Positions 36,201 through 47,523 of a DNA stretch of 64,000 nt are shown here, in pieces. The first letter of the stretch is position 1, and each line of letters opens with the position of its first letter. The DNA is taken from assembly GCA_024180945.1 (NCBI GenBank), contig JAKSGN010000037.1:625501-689500 (forward strand). Reading direction: 5' to 3'. The notes below the pieces were generated by a model. It did not search any database and was not told the origin of the DNA. It saw only the letters and a list, made by a program, of their open reading frames with translations. This DNA is from Macrophomina tecta. Taxonomy: Eukaryota > Ascomycota > Dothideomycetes > Botryosphaeriales > Botryosphaeriaceae. The position numbers were made by a program, and so were the translations under genes.

Positions 36201-37367
36201 ACCATGCGGAGGTCGAAGTCCTGACTATGCGTCCCTAGTCGGGCATAACCGTGCTGAAAGAATCATGGAAGTCGATAAACACGCAAAACTCCGCTGACTT
36301 TCTTCGGTTGCGCGATCCCGAGATCTGACTTGTTGGAAGAAGAGTGACAAGGCTTGAAGGACCCCCAGCGCAATCCTATCCACTCACAGCGCCCCTCCTT
36401 TACTTGAAGTATAAGCTGTGTTTTGGATTACTTTTGGTGGCTTAACCCAGAAAAAGCCGGAACTCCTCATATGCAGCGGGCTCCAGCAAGGCGATTATCA
36501 GGCACGCCTCCAATCTCTGTTACTTGAGCGGCGGCGATGGCACTAGCGGATCAGCACGGACGGTTAAATTTCAGATGGTATTCCACTGCAGAACTTGCTT
36601 TGTTGTCACACCTTGCGCGTTGCCGAAACGACAGAGGCGAAGGCGAAAACCCTGTTCGGTTTCAATTTTCCCTCTAGTAGAGATTGTGGGTCCACGTCCA
36701 CACAACTGAACGTCATGAATTCTGAAAAAGTGCGGCTGCGAAGAATAGGAAAACTCTATTACGGTTTCAACTCAATGGATTGTCCCTCGGAGGGTCTATG
36801 CACTGTGTACTATCTAACAAGGACCAAGAAGACGCTAAGCTACATTCAGAAATTCTTCTTTGGGCTATCTCCTGCTACACGCTGTTCGCTTTCAGGAATG
36901 TAGAAGAGACGGGTAGGATGCTGCCTGAACCGGTCTGTACTTTATCCCCTGGCTCTTTTCTTGGAATTTGTACCAGCGCTATGTGGAAATCTTGGTGCTC
37001 CGGGCTACGGGTGGCGGAACTGGATCCGCCAAGAGCAAGTCTGAATGCCGATTACATTAATCTGCGAGTCTTGTTCCCTGCATGCGTGCTTAAGTGGGTC
37101 CTGGAGTCAGATGTTCTTTCAAGAAGCTTTCACTAAAGACCTCTGTGATATCGGCTCCAGCCTCGCTCCGGTTGACCGATGCGTAAGTTTGGGCTCTGCA
37201 CAAAGGAAGGTAAGAAGCAAGGCTTGAGTATCAAGTTGCACGGTAAACACGTGATCGGAGGCGTCTCCGGCTTCTCAGGTGTTGATCATCCTTCCTACCA
37301 CGTCCAGTGTTCGCAGTCAGGCCACAACTGACTCCTTTCTCCCCAAAACCGACCTGTCTAACCGACG
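33229..37367. other. Four-kilobase region without a recognisable gene
   Basis: The region looks AT-richer than its surroundings, especially about 34800-36500. Plus-strand frames at 33726-34232, 35636-36046 and 35827-36297 show no known domain and no joinable exon structure. No terminal inverted repeats or reverse transcriptase/transposase motifs were seen, so I cannot call it a transposon, although decayed repeat DNA is plausible. The first few hundred bases hold the 3' UTR of the CorA gene and the last few hundred the promoter of the zinc-cluster gene. Confidence 0.5.
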
Positions 37368-38626
37368 ATGGACTCCAGGTACAGGAAGATTGCCCCCATG
37401 TCATTGCGACCAGCCTCAAAGCGCTGGGATACCGAGGACAGCCGCCCGCCCAAGAAAGCCCGCACGAGGATTATCAACGCCGCCTGCCACGCCTGTAGAA
37501 GACGAAAGACAAAGGTTTGTGCACCAGGGATCACAAAACAGTAGAAGAACCCTTCCTGAGCCACATTGACAGTGTGACGGAGAACGGCCGAGCTGCAGCG
37601 TGTGCCGTAAGAGAGACACCGAGTGCACTTTTGATACCCAAGACGCCGAGCAGACCCGCGCCCAGGCCAGCAAGCTGAGGATCGACCGCTTGACGTCGGC
37701 ATTGGATGACGCCACACGGCTACTTGACTATCTGAGGAAGGCTCCTGATGATAAAGTTGCCCACATCATTGCGCGGCTAAGGGCTGATGAGCCACCCGCC
37801 TCGATCGCTGCATCGCTTGACGATGCCCATGCGCAGCATACCTCGTCACAGTCTACACGACAATCAAATACGGAAGATCACAATGCTGGTAGATTCAGTT
37901 TCCTAAAACTTGCCTGACTATTGGACATATCCTCCCAAATATAATCTTTACGAAAAGCTGATCCCTCCTTGGCTTCCACATTGCTAAACTTCTGTGGCTA
38001 CAGACTATCGAGGCCTCCCGTTCGAGCATGATGAAAGGGCCAACCCAAGCGATATACCCACGCGATTTGATTACCCCAATCCTCCTCTTCGCCCTGATGT
38101 GTCCACGGAAGAGACGATATATTGGCATCCGATGACCACAATCAGCTCCAATACCCCTCGCTTCACTTCAGCCAGCATGAAAATCAACTGTGATACTAGT
38201 ACGAACCAGAGTCATCAACCAGGGCCGTATAGTCCGTTTCAGTCTTTCCGCTCCACTCCCAACTACGTTCGCAGTTTCAGCAACCTGCCTATGAGTTCCG
38301 CGGTGTGTGTGAATGGCTACTTTCAGCCCTTCCAGCAGACCCAGCTATCCAACTTCAGCATGCACGATCATGCTGTTCCTTTGCTGCACATTCCTCAGGA
38401 ATCGATGGCGTCGAATCTCCTCGGATTCCACCAGGCGGCTTTGCAGATGATTTCTGATGGCGTACCCGTACCGTCGGTCCTCGGACCTGCGGACGTTGTT
38501 GATATTGAACTTTTCCTGCGCGATAGGACGGCCGCGGATGGGAATACTGCCTACACGTGGGCGAGCGAATCCATGAAGAATGTTGTAAGCGAGCCTGTTC
38601 TCCCCATGCGGCTGGATACTGGCTGA
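37368..38626 (+). CDS. Zn(II)2Cys6 transcription factor
   Basis: Fungal binuclear zinc-cluster regulator, nuclear. ATG at 37368: MDSRYRKIAPMSLRPASKRW, then a basic stretch PPKKARTRI. The zinc cluster is split by a 58-nt intron (37515-37572): AACHACRRRKTK joins CDGERPSCSVCRKRDTECTF, giving C-x2-C-x6-C-x6-C-x2-C-x6-C. A short helical linker (TRAQASKLRIDRLTSALDDA) could be the dimerisation coiled coil. After a 115-nt intron (37889-38003) comes DYRGLPFEHDERANPSDIPT and a Ser/Pro/Asn/Gln-rich tail. Product 361 aa; there is no fungal-specific TF domain (PF04082), so it belongs to the short zinc-cluster class. Targets unknown; no obvious biosynthetic cluster adjoins it. Confidence 0.88.
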
Positions 38627-38765
38627 TGCTATAAATATCAGGAGGGAGACGATGTATTCTTAAAGCTTGCTTCCATTGCTCTAGCAGGGAGGCTCATGAG
38701 GGTATGCCCTACTCTATAACTTTAATGCTGATGGCCTGGTTGGCTCATCTTAACGTTAACAGTGG

Positions 38766-39275
38766 ATGATCGCGCCAACAAAGCAAAATGTTGAGTCTCA
38801 CCCCTTCCCTCTTTCGCGAACTCACTTCTCTACACCGTTCAAACCATCAGCGCTCAGACAGTCCGATTCCTTCTCTGACTCTTCGAATTATCCAACAGTA
38901 CCAAGCAATCCCAGACATGATAAAGCCCGTCCGCGGTCAGCCCCTGATCTCCCACGCCCCTGGCATCGACCTCACCCCGCAGTATGCACCTCCCCCCCTT
39001 CAACCTCCCCCAAAGCAAAACAGGGCATATGCTCAAACTGGCACACACAAAGAAGTAGCTCCGTCATCAGAGACGCCTTGACCACATCGTATCGCTACTG
39101 GTTGATCCCAGGCACGATAGGCCAGGCCGCCACGAGCGTCGGGTGGACCAAAGGATTGAATGCGGCGGTGACGATCGACCCCCGCTCGGGGCGCCGCTGC
39201 CTGACGCAGGAGTTCTACGCGCACGGGACGGACCCGGATAATTGGAGTTTGGATGCGTCGATTGCGGAGCTGTAG
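38766..39275 (+). CDS. Uncertain ORF downstream of the zinc-cluster gene
   Basis: 169-codon frame with an ATG at 38766. The N-terminal half is Ser/Pro/His-rich; the end (YWLIPGTIGQAATSVGWTKG, then HGTDPDNWSLDASIAEL) looks more protein-like. An overlapping frame at 38788-39081 is also Pro/Gln-rich, so the coding strand and phase are not secure. No domain recognised. It could be a small gene, a 3' exon of something else, or random. Confidence 0.22.
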   Translation: MIAPTKQNVESHPFPLSRTHFSTPFKPSALRQSDSFSDSSNYPTVPSNPRHDKARPRSAPDLPRPWHRPHPAVCTSPPSTSPKAKQGICSNWHTQRSSSVIRDALTTSYRYWLIPGTIGQAATSVGWTKGLNAAVTIDPRSGRRCLTQEFYAHGTDPDNWSLDASIAEL

Positions 39276-41775
39276 CCGGAGATTGGGTCGGTGGGATTTA
39301 GGTTGAGAAGGGGTAGGGTTCGAGATGGGGAGGCGTGTTGATGGCGGCGGCCGCGAGTAATCGCTGAGTGGTGCTCGTGTTGTGGGCAATTGCGAAACGT
39401 GATTTCCATTAAGTTCAGGGACTTGATCGCAGCGCATCGTACGATGAGGCCGGCTTTGAGTGAACTTGTCGTCACATTTCAGAGAACCCACCATGGATTC
39501 TAGGCTCGGACGAAAAATTGTCCATAGAGATGGACGAAGAAGAATGTAAACAAGACAACGGGCAGGGCTTGGAGAAATAGATCTCAGATGGGCGAATGAG
39601 CGCTGAAGAGCATTGTGAGTAAAGATGAAAACTCACCTTTCGGGCCCTCTCTTCAACATAGCCGCGACGGCAAGCATTAACGTGCAATTGAAATAGCTAT
39701 CTGGGCTTTGGGACTTGTACATAGTTCGATTTTAGCTCGCCGTTTTATGAGGAAGAATATCACCTTTGAACAACACTCTGCTCTCGGACCGAATTTCACG
39801 CTGATATTTTTTCAATGATCGCGTGTGGCGAGACCATGCTGCCACTGGAAGCCCAGTGGCTGCGACGTTGCTGTGCGACTCCAACATGGCTGACGTGCAT
39901 CACGGGCATGATAGCCCTTGGCTTCAGGCACAGACTGAGTCTTCTGGAGAGTTACTTACGCAAGAACTCTTTGCTTCATGCTAATCCTGGTAGTAGGGCG
40001 CCTGTCGTCCAATTGGCCGTCATGAGTGGACGGATGCGGCGTGGCAAGACATTGCAAGTGGCGCTGAATGCATGTCGAAACGTTCTCCTTTGTCAAATGA
40101 GTTAGTATGTAAGTAAGTCGTAGGTGCGGATGGGAAAGGGCATGCAATTGTCGCCGTGAGCCTCAGCTGTTCAAGACGAACTGTGAAAATGATGCTGCTT
40201 TCTGGCAGAAGTTGACCCCAGTCAGCACCGAAGGAGCTGCTGCGGACGCATGTCTTAGATTGCTGATGTCTCACGTTGAGCCAAGCCGTCGAGTCATTCG
40301 GGACAGATAGCGGAGTTGGCACGTTCAAAACTAGCCAGTTGAATGACGGAATAAGAGATGTCAGAGCCACTGGGAGACTTACGTTCCTGCAACGCCAAGG
40401 CGATGCAGGGAAACACGCATGGTTAGAAAGAGAATACGGCTGTCACGCGGATAGTGGGCTCCTGCTCAAGCCACTGCACAGACGAGTTTGTAGGCGGATC
40501 GGCGTACCTTAAGCGGGAGATTCCGGAGACTCCTTCGGGCAAGTACAGGGGAGGCCAATAGCGTTGGTTATTGCCGTAAACGGAGCATAAGCGAGGAACA
40601 TGCTCAGCTCACCTGTCATGGTCGGCTCGTACGACGCCAAACCCGTCGTGCCTCAAGCCATCGCGGAGCTTCGAGGCGAAGTGGGCGACGCGAAAGAAGA
40701 AACGGCCTCGTACCCGCAAATGATTCACGCATGTAATCGACGCACCACGCTCCTGTGCGGTCAGCAGATGTGCAGAAGCCCGGGCGCGGCCTTCGACCGA
40801 CAGGACGCGTTGATGCAAGGGAAATTGCGCGTTGTTCGTTTCCCCTGGCGGTGGACACACGTGGCGCAGAAGGAGGGCGAACGGTCGGCAGCAGCGTTGG
40901 ACAAGCCAGTTTTTCCGCCAAGTATCTCTCTCTATCCGTTATGAGGATGCTGCGAGAAAGACGGGCCTACAACAACACTGTTTCGGAGGCAACCTTGTGC
41001 GTAGGATGTACAACAACAGAGGCCGAGTCGGCGGGTGGCGAAACATGACTTATGACGAGGCAGTGTTGTAGGCGGGACGCGGACGCGGACGCGGTCGATG
41101 TCATGTGGAAGGTGATGTGTAACGCTGGCAGTTCGGGAGCTGCACCGCGTGTTTCGTCTGCTGTCGGCTCGCTGCGAAGGCAGCCGGGGTCATCGCTACC
41201 GCTCGCCAGAATCCCCCAATCAGCGCTCCTCTTCCGACATGCGAGGCCTCGACTCGTCCCGTGAAACAGGTACACGCTCCCAGCCGGCCTCCAGGTGCCG
41301 CTTGCGCCATCGCGCATGGCCGGCAGGCATGGCAGTCTTATTCAGCGTCCGCCTAAGACGCACCCGGCAATCCTTCCGCCCCGACTCAACACCAACCCGC
41401 TGCCTGTCCCGCAGCCATCCCCGCAGCCATGACGTTTCGACCGCTGCCGTCAGCTCCACCCACAATCAAAACGCGGCGCGCCATGGCGCCACAACGGCCT
41501 CAAAAAATCCCCCCAGCATCGGTCCAGGCCTTCTGCAGATCCGCAACCCGACTCGCGTTTCCGTCGTCGTATCCTGGACCTCCGGCGCGATGAGCCGTCA
41601 CTCACGTCGTTTCTTCACCCATGGAGTCTACAAAAAGAGACCACCCTCCCAGAATGCTCTCAGCACCGTCTGCTACCACTTAATCAAACGAACCCCCTTC
41701 CCCCGCCAGCTGGCTGGCACTCATTCATTCTGTGCTGGACCTCACGCAGTCTCTACCGCTACCATTGCCACCACC
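39276..41775. other. Gene-free region upstream of the expansin-like gene
   Basis: About 2.5 kb with only overlapping unsupported frames on both strands (such as 40600-40944). A frame in phase with the expansin-like gene runs from 41149, but the segment before the signal peptide is Arg/Ser/Thr-rich and non-conserved in appearance, so it is read as 5' flank. A CGGACG hexamer-like run occurs near 41080-41095. Confidence 0.5.
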
Positions 41776-42468
41776 ATGCGCTTCACCCTCGCCGGCGCCG
41801 GCGCCCTTGCCGCCCTTATCCTCACCCCAATTACCTTCGCTACCCCAGTCCCTCACACCAACGCCAAGCGCTCCAACTCGGGCAAAGCTACCTTCTACGG
41901 CGGCAACCTCAGCGGCGGCATGTGCTCCTTCACCGGCTACACCCTCCCCTCTGGCATATACGGCACCGCACTGTCCGACTCGAACTGGAACAAAGCAGCC
42001 GCCTGCGGCGAGTGCGTCAAAGTCACCGGCCCGAAAGGCAACTCGATCACGGCCATGGTCGTCGACCAGTGCCCCGGCTGCGGCACCAACCACCTCGACC
42101 TGTTCCAGGACGCCTTCGCCAAGCTGTCCGACATCAGCGCCGGCATCATCGACGTGACCTGGGAGGTCGTTGAGTGCGGCATCACCTCGCCCATCACGCT
42201 CAAGAACAAGGAGGGCACCAGCAAGTACTGGTTCAGCATGCAGGTCATGAACGCCAACGAGGTCGTCAAGTCGCTGCAGGTGTCGACCGACGGCGGAAGC
42301 ACATGGAAGGATACGAAGCGCACCGATTACAATTTCTTTGAGAACTCCTCGGGCTTTGGCGCGGACAAGGTCGCGGTGAAAGTGACGGGCGTGAGCGGAA
42401 AGTCGGTCGTCACGAAGAATGTCGGTGTTACTGGCGGGTTGACGGTGAAGGCCGCTTCGAACCTTTGA
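41776..42468 (+). CDS. Expansin-like secreted protein (DPBB plus CBM63-like)
   Basis: Predicted extracellular cell-wall-loosening type protein. The ATG at 41776 (ACCACCATGCG context) gives a signal peptide, MRFTLAGAGALAALILTPIT. After a short KR-containing pro-region, the double-psi beta-barrel shows GKATFYGGNLSGGMCSFTGY, GECVKVTGPKGNSI, VVDQCPGCGTNHLDLFQDAF and GIIDVTWEVVECG. In VDQCPGC the Asp and in HLDLF the Asp match the conserved expansin/RlpA polar residues. The C-terminal half (YWFSMQVMNANEVVKSLQVS to the end) resembles the expansin Ig-like/CBM63 domain. Length 230 aa, no intron. It binds rather than hydrolyses polysaccharide in known relatives. Confidence 0.9.
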   Translation: MRFTLAGAGALAALILTPITFATPVPHTNAKRSNSGKATFYGGNLSGGMCSFTGYTLPSGIYGTALSDSNWNKAAACGECVKVTGPKGNSITAMVVDQCPGCGTNHLDLFQDAFAKLSDISAGIIDVTWEVVECGITSPITLKNKEGTSKYWFSMQVMNANEVVKSLQVSTDGGSTWKDTKRTDYNFFENSSGFGADKVAVKVTGVSGKSVVTKNVGVTGGLTVKAASNL

Positions 42469-43188
42469 GGCCAGTGTCACGCTGGTCTGTCGGTCTGCCT
42501 GCCTTGCTTTTCGTTTCCCTGGTGAACTGGTGTGACAGGGTTGCACTGTCTGGTACGACTGAAGTGATGTGAGCGTCGAATTTCTTGTGAAAAGGCTTCC
42601 TTTGCTGTAGATATTACTGTTCGGATTCAGATAACGCTCTAGGTGCTAACCAAAAGGTTGGCCAGATCATGAAGGCAATATTACGGCGTGTATCTTCCTT
42701 CACTCGAAGAGATTCGCCACTAATTGGCACTGTTTGTCAAATAAAATGAGGCTCACCGTGATGTAATTGTACTGCATTTAACAAGCGAATGGACCAAAGT
42801 GAGCATTTTGGCCCGAAGAAACAGAGCAAAGAAGAGAAAAAGAACAGAAGAGAGAGAATGCCGTTCTCGTCGCTGTGTGATTCAACCACAAATAACTGCC
42901 ACCAAATCAATAGACAGGCGCTCTTTTCCTGTTTTCCGAGCACTCTTCCGGAGATGGCAAAACCACCCAGATGATCCAAATACATTTGCCCTTCACAGCA
43001 AAAGGTAGTACCTCTCGAGTAAGGCTTTCGAATTTGCAAGAATCAGACGCGGTTTCACGATCCAATCATATACTAAGTCTGTCTTGTAATTTGGTAATGA
43101 AAAATTAACAACTCCCATTTCAACGCCGCCCGCTCTCACTTACGCTTTGGTGTTACCGGAGAATAGACGCTGGAAACTCTATCCCTCA
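42469..43188. other. Intergenic region between expansin-like gene and NADAR pseudogene
   Basis: Convergent 3' regions. No supported coding sequence; frames on both strands near 42737-43039 overlap and lack domains. Confidence 0.55.
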
Positions 43189-43991
43189 TCAAACACCATC
43201 TCTCCGGCAGCAAAGCGATCGCTTCCTATCAAGCTCCTCCGCCGCTTCCTCTTCCGCCTTCTTATGTGCCGTGCTCGCCTCTTCTTCCTCTTTCCTTATC
43301 CTCTCTCTCACCTTCACTAGCGCCTTCCCCAACAGATTCTCCCCCCACCACTCCCGTGATGTCTTCACCGCATCCTCCGCCGTAAACCCAATCCCCCACA
43401 CGCGATCGAACTATGATGCCTCGGCTAACTCCCGATCGCCCGTCTCAAGGAGCCTCTTCTTCAGTTCCTCATTTTGCGAGAACTTCAGATGATTTCCCTA
43501 CTCGACGACTCACTTTTGACTAAAACCGCACATAAGGAGGTCAGACATCCGTCTTCGTAAAGACCCCCCCCAACACCAAAAAAAAAAAAAAAAGAAAGGA
43601 ATCCGCACGCATGACTCACCCGCATCCCACCTCTCGACGTCCAACCCCACCACCTTGCGCGCCCCAGGGCCTTCTGTTTGCGCGGCTCCTTCGCCTTCAT
43701 GGCTGTGTCCTGCGCGCACTCATCGCCCGCCAGCTGCGCTTTCTGATACATCATCCACTGCTCGGCGCAGTTGTAGGTGCGGCCGGCGTGCGTGAAGAAG
43801 GACGGGTGCCATTGGCAGAGGAAGCCGTGGTCGTCGCATTCGCGGAAGAAGAATAACGGTCCGGGCGTCTTTGACTCTTGTTCTTTTCCTTTTTTTTTCT
43901 CTCTTTTTATTTTTTCGTGGGGTTTTTGTCGGCTGTCGAAGAAGGGTTGTGTTGTCGCGTGCCGTGGGTCCCTGAATTCGCGTTTTCGCAC
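43189..43991 (-). pseudogene. Broken NADAR-family (YbiA/DUF1768-like) gene
   Basis: NADAR proteins hydrolyse N-glycosidic bonds in riboflavin intermediates or ADP-ribosyl adducts. Here FFFRECDDHGFLCQWHPSFF followed by YNCAEQWMMYQKAQLAGDEC is the family N-terminal signature, and FSQNEELKKRLLETGDRELA with WGIGFTAEDA is its C-terminal signature. Lesions: (1) in GCGCGC at about 43655-43663 the frame changes between KALGR and KVVGLDVERWDA (2 nt extra or 1 nt missing); (2) an in-frame TAG at 43413-43411 replaces a codon in EAS-stop-FDRVWGIGF; (3) the segment between WDA and FSQNEEL is short and cannot be joined cleanly by introns; (4) the first frame has no ATG. The intron-like middle holds a 16-nt T-run on the minus strand. 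A single sequencing error could not explain all this. Confidence 0.8.
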
Positions 43992-44814
43992 CTGGTTTGG
44001 GCCAAGGACTGCGGCCTGCTGCTGGGTCTTTGCGAGGTTTTATGGCTGCGGGTCGGGGATCGGAGATCGTGAGTGGTGCTTACAGGCGTGCGATGTGGTG
44101 CTCAGGCGCGAATCGCCCGCCGGGCAATGGACCCAGGGTTTATGTTCGCGGGTGTGAGTCACCGGCGCAGGGTGGTGAGGTCAGGTGAAAGGATGGATGC
44201 GGGTGCGGTTTGAATAATCAGTGGCTGATTGCGTGAGCCCATGCATGTAGTGGATGCCTATATGAACGAGTAAGCATCGCAGGCGCGCTCTGGTGTGCAG
44301 GAATGTGGTATGACGGAGCTTGCAGTACGGAGAAGGGTGCGGTGTTGTGCGTAGGGACGCCGCAGGCTAAGTTCCTGCCCTAACTTCGACGATCTCACTT
44401 GCCGGCCCTAAAAGGACCTACTGGATTTTATGCAGCCCTGCGTAACGGCCTGGATCAACATGGGCGCCAGGTCGTGATTGGCTGTCACAGTCTCTTGTGA
44501 GTGCGATGCGCAAGTGACCCAAGATTTGTCTATTTGAATGTCATCTGCGATATCTCCAGAACGGAGGATCCCTGTGCGCTTTGCGCTGCAGCGAGGCCCA
44601 CTGAGGGATCCATTTTTCCAGGAAAACTTCGAATGCTGCAGGTGAGGAGCAGCGAGCATAGAGCCTCGCGCCTGCCGGCCTCTGAGGCAGCCAAAAGCCC
44701 GAAGATACATCCGCACAAATTCTTGTCCTAGCCGGCTCTACTCATGGCCAGCCCAAAGTCCATCTCTTCCATAATAGAGGCCGGTGCCGTGTCTCATCCC
44801 CGTTCGCAGTCAAG
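43992..44814. other. Intergenic region upstream of the 450-aa unknown gene
   Basis: No supported coding sequence. Frames near 44408-44716 (minus) and 44501-44731 (plus) overlap and have no domain. The 5' end of the NADAR relic, if it had an upstream exon, would lie here. Confidence 0.5.
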
Positions 44815-46167
44815 ATGCCGTCGGTCATCACTCCAACACCACCGAAAACCATCACCATGAGTAGAGGAAAGCCTTTCCGGGATCGCGGCAGGTCAGCCTG
44901 CTTCATAATACACCCCAAGGACTTGGCCCAGCTCATCGTAGCCGGCCTCGCGAAGCTCTCGTCGGACGCCAGACACATATACATCGACCCGCTACTCTTT
45001 CCAGAGGACAACAGCTACGCCTGCCGCGACAGTCCAACTCCACAGTGCAAGGTACCGCTCATCCTGCATTCAAAGGAATGCATCGAGTACCTAGGCTTCA
45101 ACGAACTTTTCGCCGAGGAGCAGCTGGCCCACTGGGAAAACCTGCCCAACGAGGCGCGGATCCCGATACCCAACGGCACACCCAAAATCGAGCACGCCCC
45201 GGATGTTGAACACCTCCCGCCGTTTCTCGCGTGCGTCCTAGGCCCCCTGCTTAACCGCTGGAGTGAGGCATGGGCGAGAGCCGCCTGGCGCGCGGCCGAG
45301 ACGCAGCGCTCCCTCTCCTCCTCACCGCAATCGACGACGTCGTCGATGAGCGTGTGGGCAGGCTCGTCGGCCCAGCCATTCGCGCAGCCCTGGGCCCAGC
45401 CAGCCACGCAGCCTCCACCGCAGGAACGGCCGCCGCAGCAGGAACAGGAGCAGGACCAGCGCGCAGTTCCGCTCCCAGCCACCGTCGACCAGTTCGCCAA
45501 CGGCGGCATCCCGCCCTCCCTCTACACCGATTATAACAACGTCCCCCCGCCCCAGCCCCCGCACACCCTCGCCTGCCCCACGCCCGACGCCTTCCTCGCC
45601 CTCGCCCGCGACCTCGCCGGCCTCCGCCCCGAGGCGGCCTGGAGCGCGTACCACCTCCTGACCGACCCGATCGCGCGCAACCTGCCCTTTGCCGCCGACG
45701 GCGACGGCGACGGCGACACGGCCATGTGGCAGACGCTGACGGCGCGCGGCGCGTTCCGCCTCGTCGTCGCGCAGCGCTACCGCTTGCTGCTGCAGCTGCG
45801 CGCCATGTCGGCGTGGCGCGCGGCGTGCTGGGAGGACGGAGGGGACTTCGTCGACGCGCTGCCGCGGCGCGTGCCGCCGCACGAGCTTGGACAGGTGCTG
45901 CGGGCAGTGCAGGAGGCGGTGGAGCGGTTGCGCGTGGCTGACGCCGGCCGCGGTGTGTTGGTGAGGGCGGAGATGGAGCGGGCGAATAGGTTTGAGGCGA
46001 TGGCGGCGTGGGTGCCGGGGGAGGTGGTGGACTTGATTGAGAGGACGCGCGAGAGGAGGGGGAAGGACGCGCAGTTGCGGTCGCCGTTTGAGTGGCTGCG
46101 GGAGACGAAGTGGAGGGATGTGATGTGGGCGCATGTTTGTGAGGAGGTTGATGGGTGGAATCGGTGA
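44815..46167 (+). CDS. Unrecognised 450-aa protein
   Basis: Single uninterrupted frame with ATG at 44815 (MPSVITPTPPKTITMSRGKP); the internal Met 15 is an alternative start. The N-terminal 150 residues look folded (SACFIIHPKDLAQLIVAGLA, IYIDPLLFPEDNS, VPLILHSKECIEYLGFNELF). The centre is a Gln/Pro/Ser-rich linker (about residues 165-235). The C-terminal 200 residues are Ala/Arg-rich and helical (ARDLAGLRPEAAWSAYHLLT, RLVVAQRYRLLLQLRAMSAW, SPFEWLRETKWRDVMWAHVC). No signal peptide, membrane helix or known domain was recognised. Length, lack of stops and a folded-looking composition support a real gene; a long antisense frame exists because of high GC, but it is Arg/Pro/His-rich. Confidence 0.65.
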   Translation: MPSVITPTPPKTITMSRGKPFRDRGRSACFIIHPKDLAQLIVAGLAKLSSDARHIYIDPLLFPEDNSYACRDSPTPQCKVPLILHSKECIEYLGFNELFAEEQLAHWENLPNEARIPIPNGTPKIEHAPDVEHLPPFLACVLGPLLNRWSEAWARAAWRAAETQRSLSSSPQSTTSSMSVWAGSSAQPFAQPWAQPATQPPPQERPPQQEQEQDQRAVPLPATVDQFANGGIPPSLYTDYNNVPPPQPPHTLACPTPDAFLALARDLAGLRPEAAWSAYHLLTDPIARNLPFAADGDGDGDTAMWQTLTARGAFRLVVAQRYRLLLQLRAMSAWRAACWEDGGDFVDALPRRVPPHELGQVLRAVQEAVERLRVADAGRGVLVRAEMERANRFEAMAAWVPGEVVDLIERTRERRGKDAQLRSPFEWLRETKWRDVMWAHVCEEVDGWNR

Positions 46168-47523
46168 TGGCTTGGGGGGGTGTGGATTCGCTCGGTCAGA
46201 CGGCAAGTGAAGCGTTGTAGCGAGTGTTAACTGCGTCGTCGGCGAGCACTGGCTAGCGTTGGCGGGCTTTCGTTTTCGATTTCTTCTTTTCCCTCTTTCG
46301 TCTCTCACTTACCATGCCTTATGTGGAAGCATGGCGTCGGCTTCGGGTCTGGTTGGGTTCCTGTGCTCTTCCATTATGCGCGGTGGTAGATCATTCATGG
46401 CCGGCGCTTGTTTTCCCATCGAGGTCTAGGGAGGAAGGTGGGTATATCCGCTCGTAAACAGGGTCAGGACTTTCTTATTCTTCGTACTTTCTCTCGACTA
46501 ATGGCAGCAATCATATTCGTACAGAAAAGGATATGGCTGTCGCGTTCATAGACTTTAGATTCGACCTCACAGCGACAGCTCCCAAGCTGAAACTGCCGAT
46601 ACGGCGCACTGCTTTACTTGCTCGTTCCAAGCTCTTCGCGGTGAGCTTCACCACCATCAAGACGCGTCACCTCCCAGCCCAACCCCGCAGGAGCGTTGAC
46701 ATAGAGCGGCGGGCCTAAACCGCGCACCACAGGTCTCTCCGTGACCCAACGTAGATCGATTGTGCCGAAACATTACCAAAGGCAGTAAGCGTCCTGATCG
46801 CGAACACGAATATCCGACTTGTGATTCGCCCGACTGGGCAGCAATTAGGCTGAGCACGGAGCAAGCCAACGTAAGCTTCTGCTCCCCATCGAGCATCGAC
46901 GCAGTTTCAAGACAGCGCAAAAGCCGCGTCACTAGTCACGGCTGGAGAGAAGGAAGGGAGCACTGGGCTAAGCTTTCGCCAAGGAGGGGCGAAGCTTCGT
47001 TGCTGTGCAGCTAAAATGGCGTGATCGCTACTCTCCGGACGCCCCAAAAGGTTGGTAGGACGCCTGTCTTCGCGGCTTTGGCGACACGCAGGAAGAATCT
47101 GTAGCGTCGTGAGCTCTCAGTGAGACGGTATGTGCGCGGCGAGAAGTAGGTTCAAGGCGACCTAAGCTAGGCAAAGTATGCTCAGGAACCTTGCTCGAAA
47201 CAAGCGCTACGGTACGATGCAGGTACGGGCTGCGTTTGCTGCGAGTGATGCCCCTGGCATTAACTTTGCTTCACCTCCAACTGCCGGAGACGAGAGGAGT
47301 AGAGATCTGTGCCGTGTATACGCGGCCCGCCTGGCATCATTCTCTGCTCCCCCCAGCGAATGGGCTGCGCCTGGTTTTCCTTGTGGTTGTGATTACGACG
47401 CCTACGAGTGGGCAGGCAAATCACTCCCAATGGGTATACATACATACCTATAAGCCGGTCTCTCTATTCTCCCATCCTGCATCCTCTCCATCCTCCGCAC
47501 CTCCGCTCCGGCCATTCGCATCG
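46168..47523. other. Gene-free region upstream of the lactonase-like gene
   Basis: 1.36 kb with only short unsupported frames (for example 46657-46932 minus and 47178-47453 plus). TATA-like CTATAAGCC near 47449 lies about 75 nt before the lactonase-like ATG and is the best promoter candidate. Confidence 0.5.

Noticed and set aside
41149..41775. In-frame upstream extension of the expansin-like gene
   Set aside because: It would bury the signal peptide inside the protein; the ATG at 41776 with a good context fits better.
45322..46308. 328-codon minus-strand frame opposite the 450-aa protein
   Set aside because: Arg/His/Pro/Gly-rich, as expected of an antisense frame; the plus frame is more protein-like.
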